Shown here: one piece after another, positions 7,784 to 22,958 of the stretch | Layout: the number at the start of each line of letters is the position of its first letter | How positions within the stretch are numbered: position 1 is the first letter of the stretch | From: Pseudomonadota bacterium | Lineage (GTDB): Bacteria > Pseudomonadota > Alphaproteobacteria > Azospirillales > Azospirillaceae | Assembly (NCBI GenBank): GCA_023423695.1 | Contig: JAFAFA010000155.1 | Coordinates: 1 to 64,000, forward strand | DNA: 64,000 nt | Direction of reading: 5' to 3' | Translations under genes and position numbers: made by a program | The notes under the pieces: generated by a model | Seen by the model: only the letters and a program-made list of their open reading frames with translations | Databases searched by the model: none | What the model was told of the DNA's origin: nothing

Positions 7784-9973
7784 TCAGCGTCGGACAGCGC
7801 CCGCCATGGGCGCGATGATCCGGCGGAGGTCGTCGTCGGCTTCCAACTCCTCCAGCTTGCGGGGAAGGCGGCGGCGCCAGTTCGGGTGCTGGTCCACCGT
7901 GCCGGGAAGATTGGGCTGCTCGTCGTCCGCCAGCGCATCCTCGATCTGCACCATCACGATGCGGGACGGGGTGTGCTCCAGATAGGCGTGGACGGCGGCG
8001 GACAGCTCGACCCGGAAAGGCTGGTCGCCGTCATCGGTGGGATAGCTGTCCGGGCGCAGCCCCTCGCGGGACAGGGCCTGCAACAGGCGCCAGCGGTCGA
8101 TGCCGCGGTCCCAGCGGTCCTTGTCCCGGCTGGCATCGTCGGGATAGAGACTGAGCCGCTGCCGCCAATCGAGGTCGCGGCCGGTCCAGAAGCCCTTGAA
8201 GGGCGCCAGGTCATGTGTGCTGACCGTCGCCATGGACCCGGCGGGATACTCTCCGGGAGACTTGAAGCCGCCGTCGGCGGTGCGTTCGAAATACAGCACG
8301 CGGTAGCTGAGGATGCCCGCCCGCTCCAGAGCCGGCCGGAAGCCCTCCGGAACGGTGCCCAGATCCTCGCCGATCACGACACAGCGGTTGCGGCGGCTCT
8401 CCAGTGCCACGATGCGCAGAAGGTCGTGGAAGGGATAGGCGACATAGGCGCCGTCGCTGCCGTCCTCCGGGATCCAGAACAGGTGCTGCAGCGCCATCAC
8501 ATGGTCGATGCGCAGCGCCGCGGCATGGCGCATGTTGGCCCGCAGAAGCTCGACGAAGGGGCCGTAGGCGGCCTCGCGCAGCCCCAGCGGCGACAGCGGC
8601 GCCAGACCCCAGTTCTGGCCCTTCAGGTTGAACTGGTCGGGCGGCGCGCCGACATTGGCGCCTTGCACCAGCATCGACGGATCGGCCCAGGCGGACCCAC
8701 CGCCGGGATGGGCGGCCACGGCGAGGTCGCGGTAGAAGCCCATGGCGAGCCCGGCGGAACGGCCGCGCGCCGCCGCCTCCCCCAACTGGCGGTCGGCCTC
8801 GAACTGCGCCCAGGCGAAGAAATCGACGCGGTCGGCATGGTCGGCGGCGAAGGCGGCGACCTCCGCGCTCCCCGGGTCCTGGAAGGCGGCCGGCCAACTG
8901 CGCCACATCCACAGCGACGGGTCCTTGCGGAAGAAATGCTCGTGCAGGGCATCGAACAGGGCATGGCGGTCGAGCGCCCCCCCCATCTCCTGCCGGAAGG
9001 CGGCATAGGCGGCCTTGCGTGGGTGGCCGTCGGGCAGGCTGCGGAAGCGGGCGTGCAGCCCCTCCAGGACCGGCAGCTTCAGCGCAGCGACCGCAGGATA
9101 ATCGACAAGTTCCGTCTGCCGCGCGGCCGCCAGTGCTGACTGGAAGGCGGGGTCCGCGATCCGGGCGCGCAGGTCGTCGGCATCCGAAAGCTCTGGAACG
9201 GAGGCCGGGTCGATGTAGAGGATGTTGAGGAACTGGCGGCTGGACGGCGAATAGGGACCGATGTGATTCGGGTCGGTCGGAAACAGGGCATGCAGCGGGT
9301 TCAGCCCGACCAGCCCGGCACCCAGCCGGCCGGCGACCTCGGCGAAGCCGGAAAGATCGCCGAAATCGCCCATGCCCCAATCGCGGTCGGACCGCAGGGA
9401 ATAGACCTGCAGCCCGATCCCCCAGCAGCGGCCGGCCGGCACCATCTCCTCCACCGTCACGCAGCGCTCGGGCGCCACGATCAGGGTGGTGGCGCCGGAT
9501 GGGCCAGCGCCGCCGGAACCTTCCACATGCAATTCCAGCCGGTGATAGCCGATGGGAAGCGACACCGGCAGCAGGCTGCCCAGTGCGCGGCGCTCATAGG
9601 CCGTTCCGTCCAGCGTGGCGCGCTCCTCCACCGGCAGATCGCGTATCGCGATGCGGCCGCCCTGACCGGTCCCGCCCTCCGGCGTCAGTTCCCACGCCAG
9701 CGTGGCGTCGTCGAGGCCGGCCGGCAGGGCGACGCCCAGCCCGATCCCCTGCCCTTCCCCAGTGACCAGAACCGGCGGCAGCGGGCGGCTCCAGGACCGC
9801 CGCTCCACCGTGCGCAGGCTGGCGGCGACCTCCTCGTCCGTGGCGGCCGCCAGCCCCATGGCGGCGATCAGCGCCCGCTTGGTGGCGGCGGAGGTCTCGC
9901 GCCGGTTGCCCCAGATGTCGTGATAAAGGGGTTCTACTCCAAGCAGATCGGCCAGCCGGTCGAGATCACTCAT
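7784..9973 (-). CDS. malQ: 4-alpha-glucanotransferase (amylomaltase)
   Basis: This 729-residue GH77 enzyme transfers alpha-1,4-glucan segments between maltodextrins and glucose in the cytoplasm. Catalytic motifs are visible: the nucleophile Asp in ALRIDHVMALQ, the acid/base Glu in VIGEDLGTVPEGFR and the third Asp in STHDLAPFKGFW. The chosen ATG gives the expected start MSDLDRLADLLGVEPLYHDIWG; the frame runs open upstream to 10087, but that extension is low-complexity. It is the last gene of the minus-strand glucan cluster, about 110 bp after the receiver-domain gene, and could remodel oligosaccharides released by GlgX. Confidence 0.93.
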   Translation of the reverse strand: MSDLDRLADLLGVEPLYHDIWGNRRETSAATKRALIAAMGLAAATDEEVAASLRTVERRSWSRPLPPVLVTGEGQGIGLGVALPAGLDDATLAWELTPEGGTGQGGRIAIRDLPVEERATLDGTAYERRALGSLLPVSLPIGYHRLELHVEGSGGAGPSGATTLIVAPERCVTVEEMVPAGRCWGIGLQVYSLRSDRDWGMGDFGDLSGFAEVAGRLGAGLVGLNPLHALFPTDPNHIGPYSPSSRQFLNILYIDPASVPELSDADDLRARIADPAFQSALAAARQTELVDYPAVAALKLPVLEGLHARFRSLPDGHPRKAAYAAFRQEMGGALDRHALFDALHEHFFRKDPSLWMWRSWPAAFQDPGSAEVAAFAADHADRVDFFAWAQFEADRQLGEAAARGRSAGLAMGFYRDLAVAAHPGGGSAWADPSMLVQGANVGAPPDQFNLKGQNWGLAPLSPLGLREAAYGPFVELLRANMRHAAALRIDHVMALQHLFWIPEDGSDGAYVAYPFHDLLRIVALESRRNRCVVIGEDLGTVPEGFRPALERAGILSYRVLYFERTADGGFKSPGEYPAGSMATVSTHDLAPFKGFWTGRDLDWRQRLSLYPDDASRDKDRWDRGIDRWRLLQALSREGLRPDSYPTDDGDQPFRVELSAAVHAYLEHTPSRIVMVQIEDALADDEQPNLPGTVDQHPNWRRRLPRKLEELEADDDLRRIIAPMAGAVRR

Positions 9974-10083
9974 GCAGGGTCCCCGCGGATTGTACGGAAT
10001 GGGTGTTGGGGCTAAGGGAGTGGCGGGTGCGGCGCGCGGCGTCAATGGAGACCGGCGGCCTATGCCATCGGCGCCTCTCCCCG

Positions 10084-11148
10084 TCACCCGGCCGGAAGAG
10101 CGGAGGCCGTTTGGCCTCCGGCACCCGGCGGCGGGGCGGCGGCGGAAACGTCGTCGACGGGGACCGCCGGCAGGGCGGCTGCGGCCTTGGCCTGGGCGAT
10201 CTGCTCCAGCCGGCTGCGGTAGCCGGCGACGGCGGCGGACACCTCGCGCGTCATCGCCTCCAGCGGGCGGTCGGGATCGACGGCCTGCATCAGCGCGCGC
10301 GACAGGGCCTGCAACTGCTCCCGGTCATCGGTGGCGACCGGACCGGCTTCCGCGGCGGCGCGGACCTTGTCGGCCAGCGTCTTGACGGCGCGGGCCACCG
10401 CCTCCACCGGGGCGTGGTCGCCGTCCTCGCCCAGCCGGCGCAGCAGGTCGTCCAGGAATCCGCCGATGCGGCCGACATGGTCGATGGCCATGCGGTCCGG
10501 CACCCGTCGCGCCAGCCCATCCAGGGCGAATTCGACCAGGAAGGCGACCTGGATGCTGGCACGCAGCCGCTTCTGGATGGTGACGGTCGAAATCGCCTCG
10601 TTCAGCTGCATGCGGGCGCCGGATTGGGTCCATTGGCCGACAGCCTTGAGGCGGAGCGTGTTGGGGGCGTCCAGAACCGGCACCTGGGCGCCCTCGCGCG
10701 GGGATTTGCGGCGGTCGGGGCCGGTGTAGTCGGCGGTCACGACGAAGCCCTTGCGCGCCTCTATCAGGCTGACGATCCGGTCGCGCACCTGCTTGGGCGA
10801 CACCGGCTTCATCAGCAGATCGTCGCCGCCGGCGTTGGTGACGCGGGTCAGCAGTGCCGGGGTCGGCGCCCAGGTGGTGACGATGACGCAGGCGAAGGGG
10901 TTCGGCACGGCCGGTTCGTTGCGCAGGAAGCGGATGAAGCGGAAGGCCTCCGAATCCTCGCCGTCGGCGTCGAGCAGCAGCAGATCCGGCATGGCGGCGG
11001 TCAGCAGCCCGGCGGCGGCCCTCACCGAATCGAACAGCTCCACCCGGCGGAAGCCCAGGCGGATCAGCACGTCGCGGAACACGCGCGCGGTGTTGAGCTG
11101 GCTGTCGATGATCGCGGCGTCGACCTGCGAGAAATCGTAATCCGGCAT
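10084..11148 (-). CDS. Receiver-domain protein with uncharacterised C terminus
   Basis: The protein has 354 residues. Residues 8-130 form a CheY-like receiver: strand AAIIDS, phospho-acceptor Asp60 in DLLLLDADGE, and the conserved Lys114 in LLMKPVSP. Only one of the usual acidic pair is obvious (Asp15). The C-terminal 220 residues are mostly helical and match no output domain I recognise; there is no helix-turn-helix, GGDEF or EAL motif. The start MPDYDFSQVDAAIID is preferred over the longer frame to 11205. Lying between glgX and malQ on the same strand, it may link glucan metabolism to a signalling pathway, but that is inference. Confidence 0.75.
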   Translation of the reverse strand: MPDYDFSQVDAAIIDSQLNTARVFRDVLIRLGFRRVELFDSVRAAAGLLTAAMPDLLLLDADGEDSEAFRFIRFLRNEPAVPNPFACVIVTTWAPTPALLTRVTNAGGDDLLMKPVSPKQVRDRIVSLIEARKGFVVTADYTGPDRRKSPREGAQVPVLDAPNTLRLKAVGQWTQSGARMQLNEAISTVTIQKRLRASIQVAFLVEFALDGLARRVPDRMAIDHVGRIGGFLDDLLRRLGEDGDHAPVEAVARAVKTLADKVRAAAEAGPVATDDREQLQALSRALMQAVDPDRPLEAMTREVSAAVAGYRSRLEQIAQAKAAAALPAVPVDDVSAAAPPPGAGGQTASALPAG

Positions 11149-11304
11149 CGCCCTACCCGAAGCTCCGCTGCGACCGTGACGGCACCACGCCCCGCAGGCT
11201 AACACGCATTGTCTCCGCCCGTCGCGGTAGCATCTTCACCGGGGAAAAGAACAGTGGGCAAAGGACCGCAGGCGGCGGCCCATGCCGTGCCGCCGCGCCG
11301 CCGC

Positions 11305-13443
11305 TCACATCCCCGCCTGTTCCACCAGGGTGAAGACCAGCACCGTCCGTCCGTCCACCAGCACCGACCGGCCGGCCAGATGCAGGCGTTCGTCCCCCGC
11401 CCCGTCGGCGACGCGGGTGTCGAGCACGCAGCGCCAGCCCCGGCCGCCCGGCACGTCCGGCAGGGTCACGGTCAGGATGTCGGCATGGGCGTTCAGCACG
11501 ATCAGCATCACGCCGTCGGACAGCGGCTGCCCGTCCGGCCCGGCATGGGTGCCGGCGCGGCCGTTCAGCAGCAGGACGATGCAGCGCGCCTGGGTGTTGC
11601 GCCAATGCTCGGCGGTCTTCTCGACGCCCTGGGCATTGTACCAGACGATGTCCTTCAGCCCGTTGGCAGCGGTCTCGCGCCCATGCAGGAAGGTGGGGCG
11701 GCGCAGGACCGGATGGGCGCGCCTCAGCGCGATCAGCCGGCGGACGAAGGACACCAGCGCCCCGTCGCGCTTCGCCCAGTCCAGCCAGGTGATGTCGTTG
11801 TCCTGGCAATAGGCGTTGTTGTTGCCGTCCTGGCTGTGCTCCAGCTCGTCGCCGGCCAGCATCATCGGCGTGCCCTGCGACAGCATCAGCGTGGCCAGCA
11901 GATTACGCTTCTGCCGCGCCCGCAGCTCGTTGATGCCGGGATCGTCGGTCTCGCCCTCCACCCCGTGGTTCCAGGAGCAGTTGGCGGAATGGCCGTCGCG
12001 GTTCTCCTCGCCGTTCGCCCAGTTGTGCTTGTCGTTGTAGGCGACGAGGTCGTGCAGGGTGAAGCCGTCATGGGCGGTGATGAAGTTCACGCCGGCCCAG
12101 GGCCGGCGCCCGCGCTTCTCGAACAGGTCGGCGGAGCCGGCGACGCGGCCGGCCAGTTCCGGCAGCATACCGTCGTCGCCGCGCCAGTAGCGCCGCACGG
12201 TGTCGCGGTAGCGGTCGTTCCACTCGGCCCAGCCCGGCGGGAAATTGCCGACCTGATAGCCGCCGGGGCCGACATCCCACGGCTCGGCGATCAGCTTGAC
12301 GTCGGCCAGCACCGGGTCCTGCCGCACCGCGTCGAGGAAGCCGGAGCCGGGGTCGTAGCCGTAGGGCTCCCGCGCCAGCACGGTGGCGAGGTCGAAGCGG
12401 AAGCCGTCGACATGCATCTCCGTCACCCAGTAGCGGAGGCTGTCCATCACCATCTGCACCACGCGCGGGTGGCTGAGGTTCAGGGTGTTCCCGGTGCCGG
12501 TGTCGTTGATGTAGTAGCGCGGGCTGTCCGGCATCAGCCGGTAATAGCTGAGATTGTCGATGCCCTTGAAGGACAGGGTCGGTCCCAGATGGTTGCCTTC
12601 GGCGGTGTGGTTGTAGACGACGTCGAGGATGACCTCGATCCCCGCCTCGTGCAGGCGGGCGACCATCGTCTTGAATTCCGACAGGACGCCGGTGGTCATG
12701 TAGCGCGGTTCCGGCGCGAAGAAGCCGATGGTGTTGTAGCCCCAGTAATTGGTCATGTTGCGGGTGACGAGATGCTGCTCGTCGGCGATGGCCTGGACCG
12801 GCAGGAACTCCACCGAGGTGATGCCGAGCGCCCGCAGATACTCGATCACGCTCTGGCTCGACATGCCGGCGAAGGTGCCGCGCAGATGGGCCGGCACCTC
12901 CGGGTGGCGCATGGTGAAGCCGCGGACATGGGTCTCGTACAGCACCGTGTCGGTCCAGGGGACGCGGCGGTGGCGGTCGTGCCCCCAGGTGAAGGCGCCG
13001 TCAACTACCCGGCATTTCGGCATGCCACGGGCATTGTCGCGCCGGTCGAAGGATAAATCCTCTTTCGTCGAGCCGACCCGGTAGCCGTAATGGGCATCCG
13101 ACCATTTGAAGCCACCGAACAGCGCCCTGGCATAGGGGTCGATCAGCAGCTTGTTCGGGTTGAAGCGGTGCCCCTCCTCCGGCTCGTAGGGCCCATGGAC
13201 GCGGTAGCCGTAGAGCAGGCCGGGCCGGGCGTCGGGCAGGTAGCCGTGCCAGACCTCGTCCGTGTGTTCGGGCAGCGTGACGCGCTCGACCTCGCGCTGG
13301 CCGGTCTTGTCGAACAGGCAGAGCTCCACCCGCTCTGCGTTGGCGGAGAAGATCGCGAAATTGACGCCGAACCCGTCCCAGGTGGCGCCGAGCGGATAGG
13401 GCTTGCCGGGCCAGACCGGGGTGCGGGCGAGAATGGGGGGCAT
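11305..13443 (-). CDS. glgX: Glycogen debranching enzyme GlgX
   Basis: This 712-residue isoamylase-type GH13 enzyme hydrolyses alpha-1,6 branches of limit-dextrin glycogen. It has an N-terminal CBM48-like domain (PLGATWDGFGVNFAIFSANA), then the catalytic barrel with VYNHTAEGNH, nucleophile Asp in VDGFRFDLATVL, Glu in LIAEPWDVGPGGY, and the FITAHDGFTLHD segment. The length is normal for GlgX. The ATG at 13443 has an AAGAAGG ribosome site. It begins 43 bp after hepT, so the toxin-antitoxin pair separates it from glgB. Confidence 0.95.
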   Translation of the reverse strand: MPPILARTPVWPGKPYPLGATWDGFGVNFAIFSANAERVELCLFDKTGQREVERVTLPEHTDEVWHGYLPDARPGLLYGYRVHGPYEPEEGHRFNPNKLLIDPYARALFGGFKWSDAHYGYRVGSTKEDLSFDRRDNARGMPKCRVVDGAFTWGHDRHRRVPWTDTVLYETHVRGFTMRHPEVPAHLRGTFAGMSSQSVIEYLRALGITSVEFLPVQAIADEQHLVTRNMTNYWGYNTIGFFAPEPRYMTTGVLSEFKTMVARLHEAGIEVILDVVYNHTAEGNHLGPTLSFKGIDNLSYYRLMPDSPRYYINDTGTGNTLNLSHPRVVQMVMDSLRYWVTEMHVDGFRFDLATVLAREPYGYDPGSGFLDAVRQDPVLADVKLIAEPWDVGPGGYQVGNFPPGWAEWNDRYRDTVRRYWRGDDGMLPELAGRVAGSADLFEKRGRRPWAGVNFITAHDGFTLHDLVAYNDKHNWANGEENRDGHSANCSWNHGVEGETDDPGINELRARQKRNLLATLMLSQGTPMMLAGDELEHSQDGNNNAYCQDNDITWLDWAKRDGALVSFVRRLIALRRAHPVLRRPTFLHGRETAANGLKDIVWYNAQGVEKTAEHWRNTQARCIVLLLNGRAGTHAGPDGQPLSDGVMLIVLNAHADILTVTLPDVPGGRGWRCVLDTRVADGAGDERLHLAGRSVLVDGRTVLVFTLVEQAGM

Positions 13444-13486
13444 CAGCGGGCGGCCTTCTTGTTGGGCGCACTAATGAATAAAGCGG

Positions 13487-13840
13487 TCATTCGTCTATCC
13501 GCAGTAGCGCCAACTCGGCATGCACCGCGGCTTTCAGAGGTGTGAGCTCGTTGTTGATCGTGTGCCAGATCACAGCGTCGTCGACACTATCATAATCATG
13601 GCGATAGACGTTGCCGGCACCCGCAACAGCGCGCCAGTCGATAGCAGAGTGTCGGCTCTTCAGTTCCGCCGACAGGTGACGGGATGCTTCTGAAACGATC
13701 TCCAGAGCACGCAGAACGGCGTAAGAGGTCTTCTGATCCTGTAAGAAGTCGTCGAAGCTCATCCCTTCTACAAAAGATTCAATTGCTTCGATGTTTTTTT
13801 TGATATCGGTTAGAGGCTTGCGCAACGGCTTAGAACGCAT
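13487..13840 (-). CDS. hepT: HepT-like (DUF86/HEPN) toxin with altered active-site motif
   Basis: This 117-residue all-helical HEPN-fold protein is of the HepT type, the toxin partner of MntA. HEPN RNases normally carry Arg-x(4-6)-His-x-Tyr. Here the segment is AGAGNVYRHDY: His81 and Tyr83 are present, but the usual Arg before Asn is Gly76, and the only nearby Arg80 directly precedes His81. Tyr83 remains available for AMPylation by MntA. It overlaps mntA by 11 bp. Whether it still cleaves RNA is uncertain. Confidence 0.8.
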   Translation of the reverse strand: MRSKPLRKPLTDIKKNIEAIESFVEGMSFDDFLQDQKTSYAVLRALEIVSEASRHLSAELKSRHSAIDWRAVAGAGNVYRHDYDSVDDAVIWHTINNELTPLKAAVHAELALLRIDE

Positions 13841-14147
13841 CGACCACCTCCCGCGCGACGCTATCCCGCAGCAAAGGACTCAGCCTTTTGCGATCAACCA
13901 CGTCGGTTGGGCGGTCGAATAGGTCAGCAATGTCCAGGGTGACACGGGTGTATTCGAACAGCCCCATCGGACGCGAAGGATCCAGATCGATTAGGATGTC
14001 GATATCGCTGTCGGCATCGGCGCTGCCACGGGCGACCGATCCGAAGACAGCGGCATGCAGAACCCCTCGGCGGCGAAGCGCCTCGCGGTTTGCCCGCAGG
14101 GTCCGCACCACCTCGGCGGCGGAGGGAGGGGGTTTTCTATCGACCAT
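13830..14147 (-). CDS. mntA: MntA-type nucleotidyltransferase antitoxin
   Basis: This 105-residue minimal nucleotidyltransferase has the signature GSVARGSADADSDIDILIDL, with catalytic Asp48 and Asp50. Family members neutralise HepT by transferring AMP to the Tyr in its motif. It lies upstream of, and overlaps, hepT by 11 bp, the standard order of this toxin-antitoxin system. It begins about 117 bp after the stop of glgB on the same strand, so it may also be read from the glg transcript. Confidence 0.85.
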   Translation of the reverse strand: MVDRKPPPSAAEVVRTLRANREALRRRGVLHAAVFGSVARGSADADSDIDILIDLDPSRPMGLFEYTRVTLDIADLFDRPTDVVDRKRLSPLLRDSVAREVVDAF

Positions 14148-14263
14148 CAGCCAGCGCCCGGCTTACCGGATCTCCACAAACACACAAGGGATCCAATAAG
14201 AAAGCCTCCCCCCACCGCCGTCAAGTGAGGTTGACGACAATGGGAACCGGGAGCCCCGTTCGC

Positions 14264-16564
<2,301 letters not shown>

Positions 16565-16670
16565 TGGCCAAGTGCCCTTCTTCGTGGAGGCCCTATCGTC
16601 TTCATGGACCGTCGATCTCTCGCCGTCCAGCCGGATCGCTGCGGCAGCATTGCCCATGCTGCCCCCTCCC

Positions 16671-16791
16671 TAACCCTCCCCCGCAATCGGACCGGCCTTT
16701 GGCCAGCCGAGGGCGGGAGAGGGGACTGCCGCCGCTTTGCATAAGGCACCCTCTCCCGCGTGAGCGGGGGAGGGACGGGGTGGGGGCAAGG
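16671..16791. repeat. Dispersed palindromic intergenic element, copy 1
   Basis: This GC-rich imperfect inverted repeat starts GCCCCCTCCCTAACCCTCCC and ends GGGACGGGGTGGGGGCAAG. It contains the core CTCTCCCGCGTGAGCGGGGGAGGG. A clearly related copy in the opposite orientation lies at 38068-38190. It occupies the gap between treS and glgB and can fold into a long hairpin. Confidence 0.75.
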
Positions 16792-16893
16792 GTTGGCATT
16801 GCGCCTTCGCAGGAGTAAGGTCAGCGGCCTTCTCCGCACGTGAACATACCCGCGGCGGTTTCGTCACACCATGCCCGCCGCGGATTTGTCCTC

Positions 16894-20286
<3,393 letters not shown>

Positions 20287-20564
20287 GGGTCCAGCACTTT
20301 CGCAAGCGATTGACGGAACACGTGTCGCGGGAACACGGGACGGAAACAAGCCACAGTGGCGAAGGTTTCACCCGGCGAGCCATCAGGCAACCCTGACTTC
20401 CGGATATGCGTGACGGCGAAAGTCAGCGTCCGCAACGGACCGACGGGCTTTCGCGACGGTGGTCCCAATGTGCGGCAATCCGGACTGGACATGGGTCGAC
20501 GCCGAAGGATTAGCCCGGCGGAGCGGGCGGCATACCGCCTTGCGCCTGCAACCGGGCGGATGGC

Positions 20565-22055
20565 TCAGGTGCGATCATCGGCGCACAACCGCGCCAGATC
20601 GCGTACCGCGCGGTCGAGCATCGCCGGGTCGTGGGCGGCGAAGCCGAGCAGCAGGCCGTTTCCGGTGGGCCCGCCGGCGTCGCGGTGGTAGCCGGACAGA
20701 GCCGGCGTGGTCAGGCCGATGCGGGCCGCGCGCTCGGCAAGGGCATGGTCGGGGCAGTCCTGCGGCAAGCGGAGCAGGACATGCATGCCGGCCTCCCCCG
20801 CCTCGGCCGTGGCGAAGCCGGCGAATGCGCCTGCGATCGATGCCAGGATGGCGGCGCGCTTGGCGGCGTAGAGGGAGCGCATGGCCCGCAGGTGAGAGGC
20901 GAAATGGCCGTCGGCGAGGAAACGGTGCAGCGCCGCCTGCGGCACCACGCTGGTTCCGCCGTCGAAATGGCGCCGCGCGGCGCGCACCGGCTCGACCAGA
21001 TCGGGCGGCACCACGACATAGCCCAGCCGCAACGCCGGGAACATCACCTTGCTGAAGCTGCCGACATAGATGACGCGCCCGGCGCCGTCCAACCCCTGGA
21101 GGGCGGCCAGCGGCGGGCCGGCATAGCGGAACTCGCTGTCGTAATCGTCCTCGACGATCCAGGCGTCGCGGGCCGCCGCCCAGTCCAGCAGGCGCAGGCG
21201 GCGCGCAAGGCTCATGGTCACGCCCAAGGGGAACTGGTGGGAGGGGGTGACCAGCGCCAGCCGGGCGTCGGCACCGCGGGCCATGCCGGCGGCGACGTCG
21301 ATCCCCTCCCCATCCACCGGCACCGGGATCAGCCGTGCCCCGGCCCCCAGCAGGGCGGCGCGGTTGCCGGGCCAGCCCGGCTCCTCCACCCAGGCTTCAT
21401 CGCCGGGGTCGAGAAGCAGCTGCGCCAACAGCGCCAGCCCCTGCTGCGCGCCGGAGACGATGACCACCTGCTCCGGCTCGCAACGGACGGCGCGGACGGC
21501 CCGCAGATAGGCGGCGATCTCCGCCCGCAGCGGAGCGTAGCCCAGCGGGTCGGGCTCGGTCGCCAGCGTCCGCCCGCCCTGGCGCCAGCAGCGTCCGAGA
21601 AGCTGCGCCCACAGGGCGAAGGGAAAGACGCCGAGATCCGGCGTGCCGAGCGCGAAGGGCCGCCCCACCCGGTCACGCGCGATGGCCGGCGCCTCGGCCA
21701 ACAGACGGCCGCGGTCGGACAGGCCGACACCCCGGCGGACTTCGTCGCGGGCGGGAAGGCTGCCGGGCGCCGCATCGGGAAGGGAGGCGGCGACGAAGGT
21801 GCCGGCCCCCACCCGCCCGGTAACGTAACCCTCCGCCAGCAGCGTGTCGTAGGCGGTCACCACGGTGTTGCGCGAAAGCCCCCAGTCGGCGGCGAGCGCC
21901 CGGCTGGGCGGCAGCCTCTCTCCCGGGCGCAGCCGGCCGTCCAGCACCGCCTGACGCAGCGCACGGTAGAGCTGGCGGTGCAGCGGTTCCGCCCCGTTGC
22001 GGTCGAGCGCCACCGGGCCAAGACTGGACAGCACCGGAACTGCTGACCGGGCCAT
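20565..22055 (-). CDS. MocR/PdxR-type transcription regulator
   Basis: This 496-residue GntR-family regulator of the MocR group has an N-terminal winged helix (residues about 20-90, LHRQLYRALRQAVLDGRLRPG and SRNTVVTAYDTLLAEGYV) fused to an aminotransferase-like fold. The pyridoxal-phosphate Lys is in VGSFSKVMFPALRLGY, with the DDYDSEFRY motif before it. It is divergent from a pyridoxamine-phosphate-oxidase-fold gene, which it probably controls from the shared 120-bp promoter region, possibly sensing vitamin B6. The ATG at 22055 (MARSAVPVLSS) is preferred to 22094. Confidence 0.9.
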   Translation of the reverse strand: MARSAVPVLSSLGPVALDRNGAEPLHRQLYRALRQAVLDGRLRPGERLPPSRALAADWGLSRNTVVTAYDTLLAEGYVTGRVGAGTFVAASLPDAAPGSLPARDEVRRGVGLSDRGRLLAEAPAIARDRVGRPFALGTPDLGVFPFALWAQLLGRCWRQGGRTLATEPDPLGYAPLRAEIAAYLRAVRAVRCEPEQVVIVSGAQQGLALLAQLLLDPGDEAWVEEPGWPGNRAALLGAGARLIPVPVDGEGIDVAAGMARGADARLALVTPSHQFPLGVTMSLARRLRLLDWAAARDAWIVEDDYDSEFRYAGPPLAALQGLDGAGRVIYVGSFSKVMFPALRLGYVVVPPDLVEPVRAARRHFDGGTSVVPQAALHRFLADGHFASHLRAMRSLYAAKRAAILASIAGAFAGFATAEAGEAGMHVLLRLPQDCPDHALAERAARIGLTTPALSGYHRDAGGPTGNGLLLGFAAHDPAMLDRAVRDLARLCADDRT

Positions 22056-22175
22056 GACGGTCCTCCGTGGGGTTAGCGGATTGGTCCCTATCAAAACGAC
22101 ATTCCGGACCTTTCGGCAGAACCATTTTGCCGGTCATTCTCGGCCATCGCAACAGTTCCGGCCTTGAACACGACC

Positions 22176-22835
22176 ATGACCAGCCTTCCCACCGCTTCCT
22201 CCCCCGCTTTGGCTCAGACCCCGCGCACCCGGCCGATTCGGCTGGGCGACCGCGGCAGCCATGACGTCGCCCTGATCCACGCCATCATCGACGAGGCGCC
22301 GATCTGCCACGTCGGCTTCGTCGACGACGCCATCAAGGGACAGGGCGCGCCCTCCCCCATGGTGATCCCGACGGTCCCCTGGCGCGTGGGGGATGAACTG
22401 ATGATCCACGGCGCCTCCTCCAGCCGGATGATCCGGCGGCTGCAGGAGGGAGGCGAAGCCTGCATAACGCTGTCGCTGATCGATGGATGGGTGCTGGCGC
22501 GGTCGGCCTTCCATCACTCAGTCAATTACCGCTCGGTCATGCTGTTCGGCCGGCCGCGGCTGGTGATGGAGGAGGCGGAGAAGCGCGCCGCCCTGGATGC
22601 CCTGATGGAAAAGATCGAACCCGGCCGCAGCGCCAAGGTGCGGGCGCCCAATATGCAGGAGCTGAAGGCCACATCCGTGCTGGCCTTCCCGATCGCCGAG
22701 GCGTCGGCCAAGCGGCGATCCGGCCCGCCAAGCGACGATCCGGAGGATATGGCCCACCCGGTGTGGGCGGGCGTGGTGCCCTTGCGGCTGACAGCCGGAG
22801 AGCCGGAACAGGACCCGGCCCAAACCGAGGCCTGA
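22176..22835 (+). CDS. Pyridoxamine 5'-phosphate oxidase-fold, FMN-binding protein
   Basis: This protein of about 219 residues is of the flavin-binding split-barrel family. Motifs include ICHVGFVDDA, VIPTVPWRVGDELMIHGA and YRSVMLFGRPRLV. Such proteins sit opposite MocR regulators and are thought to act on small amines or B6 compounds, but the substrate is unknown. The start is uncertain: an ATG at 22176 or a TTG at 22164, neither with a strong ribosome site. A terminator follows 16 bp after the stop. Confidence 0.85.
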   Translation: MTSLPTASSPALAQTPRTRPIRLGDRGSHDVALIHAIIDEAPICHVGFVDDAIKGQGAPSPMVIPTVPWRVGDELMIHGASSSRMIRRLQEGGEACITLSLIDGWVLARSAFHHSVNYRSVMLFGRPRLVMEEAEKRAALDALMEKIEPGRSAKVRAPNMQELKATSVLAFPIAEASAKRRSGPPSDDPEDMAHPVWAGVVPLRLTAGEPEQDPAQTEA

Positions 22836-22850
22836 GAGCAGGCTGAAACG

Positions 22851-22893
22851 GAAAAAGGCCGCGACCGGGGAAGCCCGGCGCGGCCTTTTTCTT
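22851..22893 (+). terminator. Rho-independent terminator
   Basis: The stem AAAAAGGCCGCG pairs with CGCGGCCTTTTT around a GC-rich loop and ends in a T run. It follows the flavin-fold gene. Because the stem carries A and T tracts on both sides, it may also end the convergent OmpA-family transcript. Confidence 0.85.
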
Positions 22894-22958
22894 GCGGTTT
22901 CTCCCGCAGGCGGGAAGGCCGATCCGAAACCCCCGGAGCGGCCCCCTGCCACCCGTCC

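Noticed and set aside
7550..9139. Plus-strand 529-codon frame opposite malQ and over the tRNA
   Set aside because: It runs across the tRNA-Gln gene and opposite catalytic motifs of MalQ. No ribosome site or family is seen.
11209..13056. Plus-strand 615-codon frame opposite glgX
   Set aside because: It is a GC-driven shadow of glgX with repetitive Val/Ala/Gly composition.
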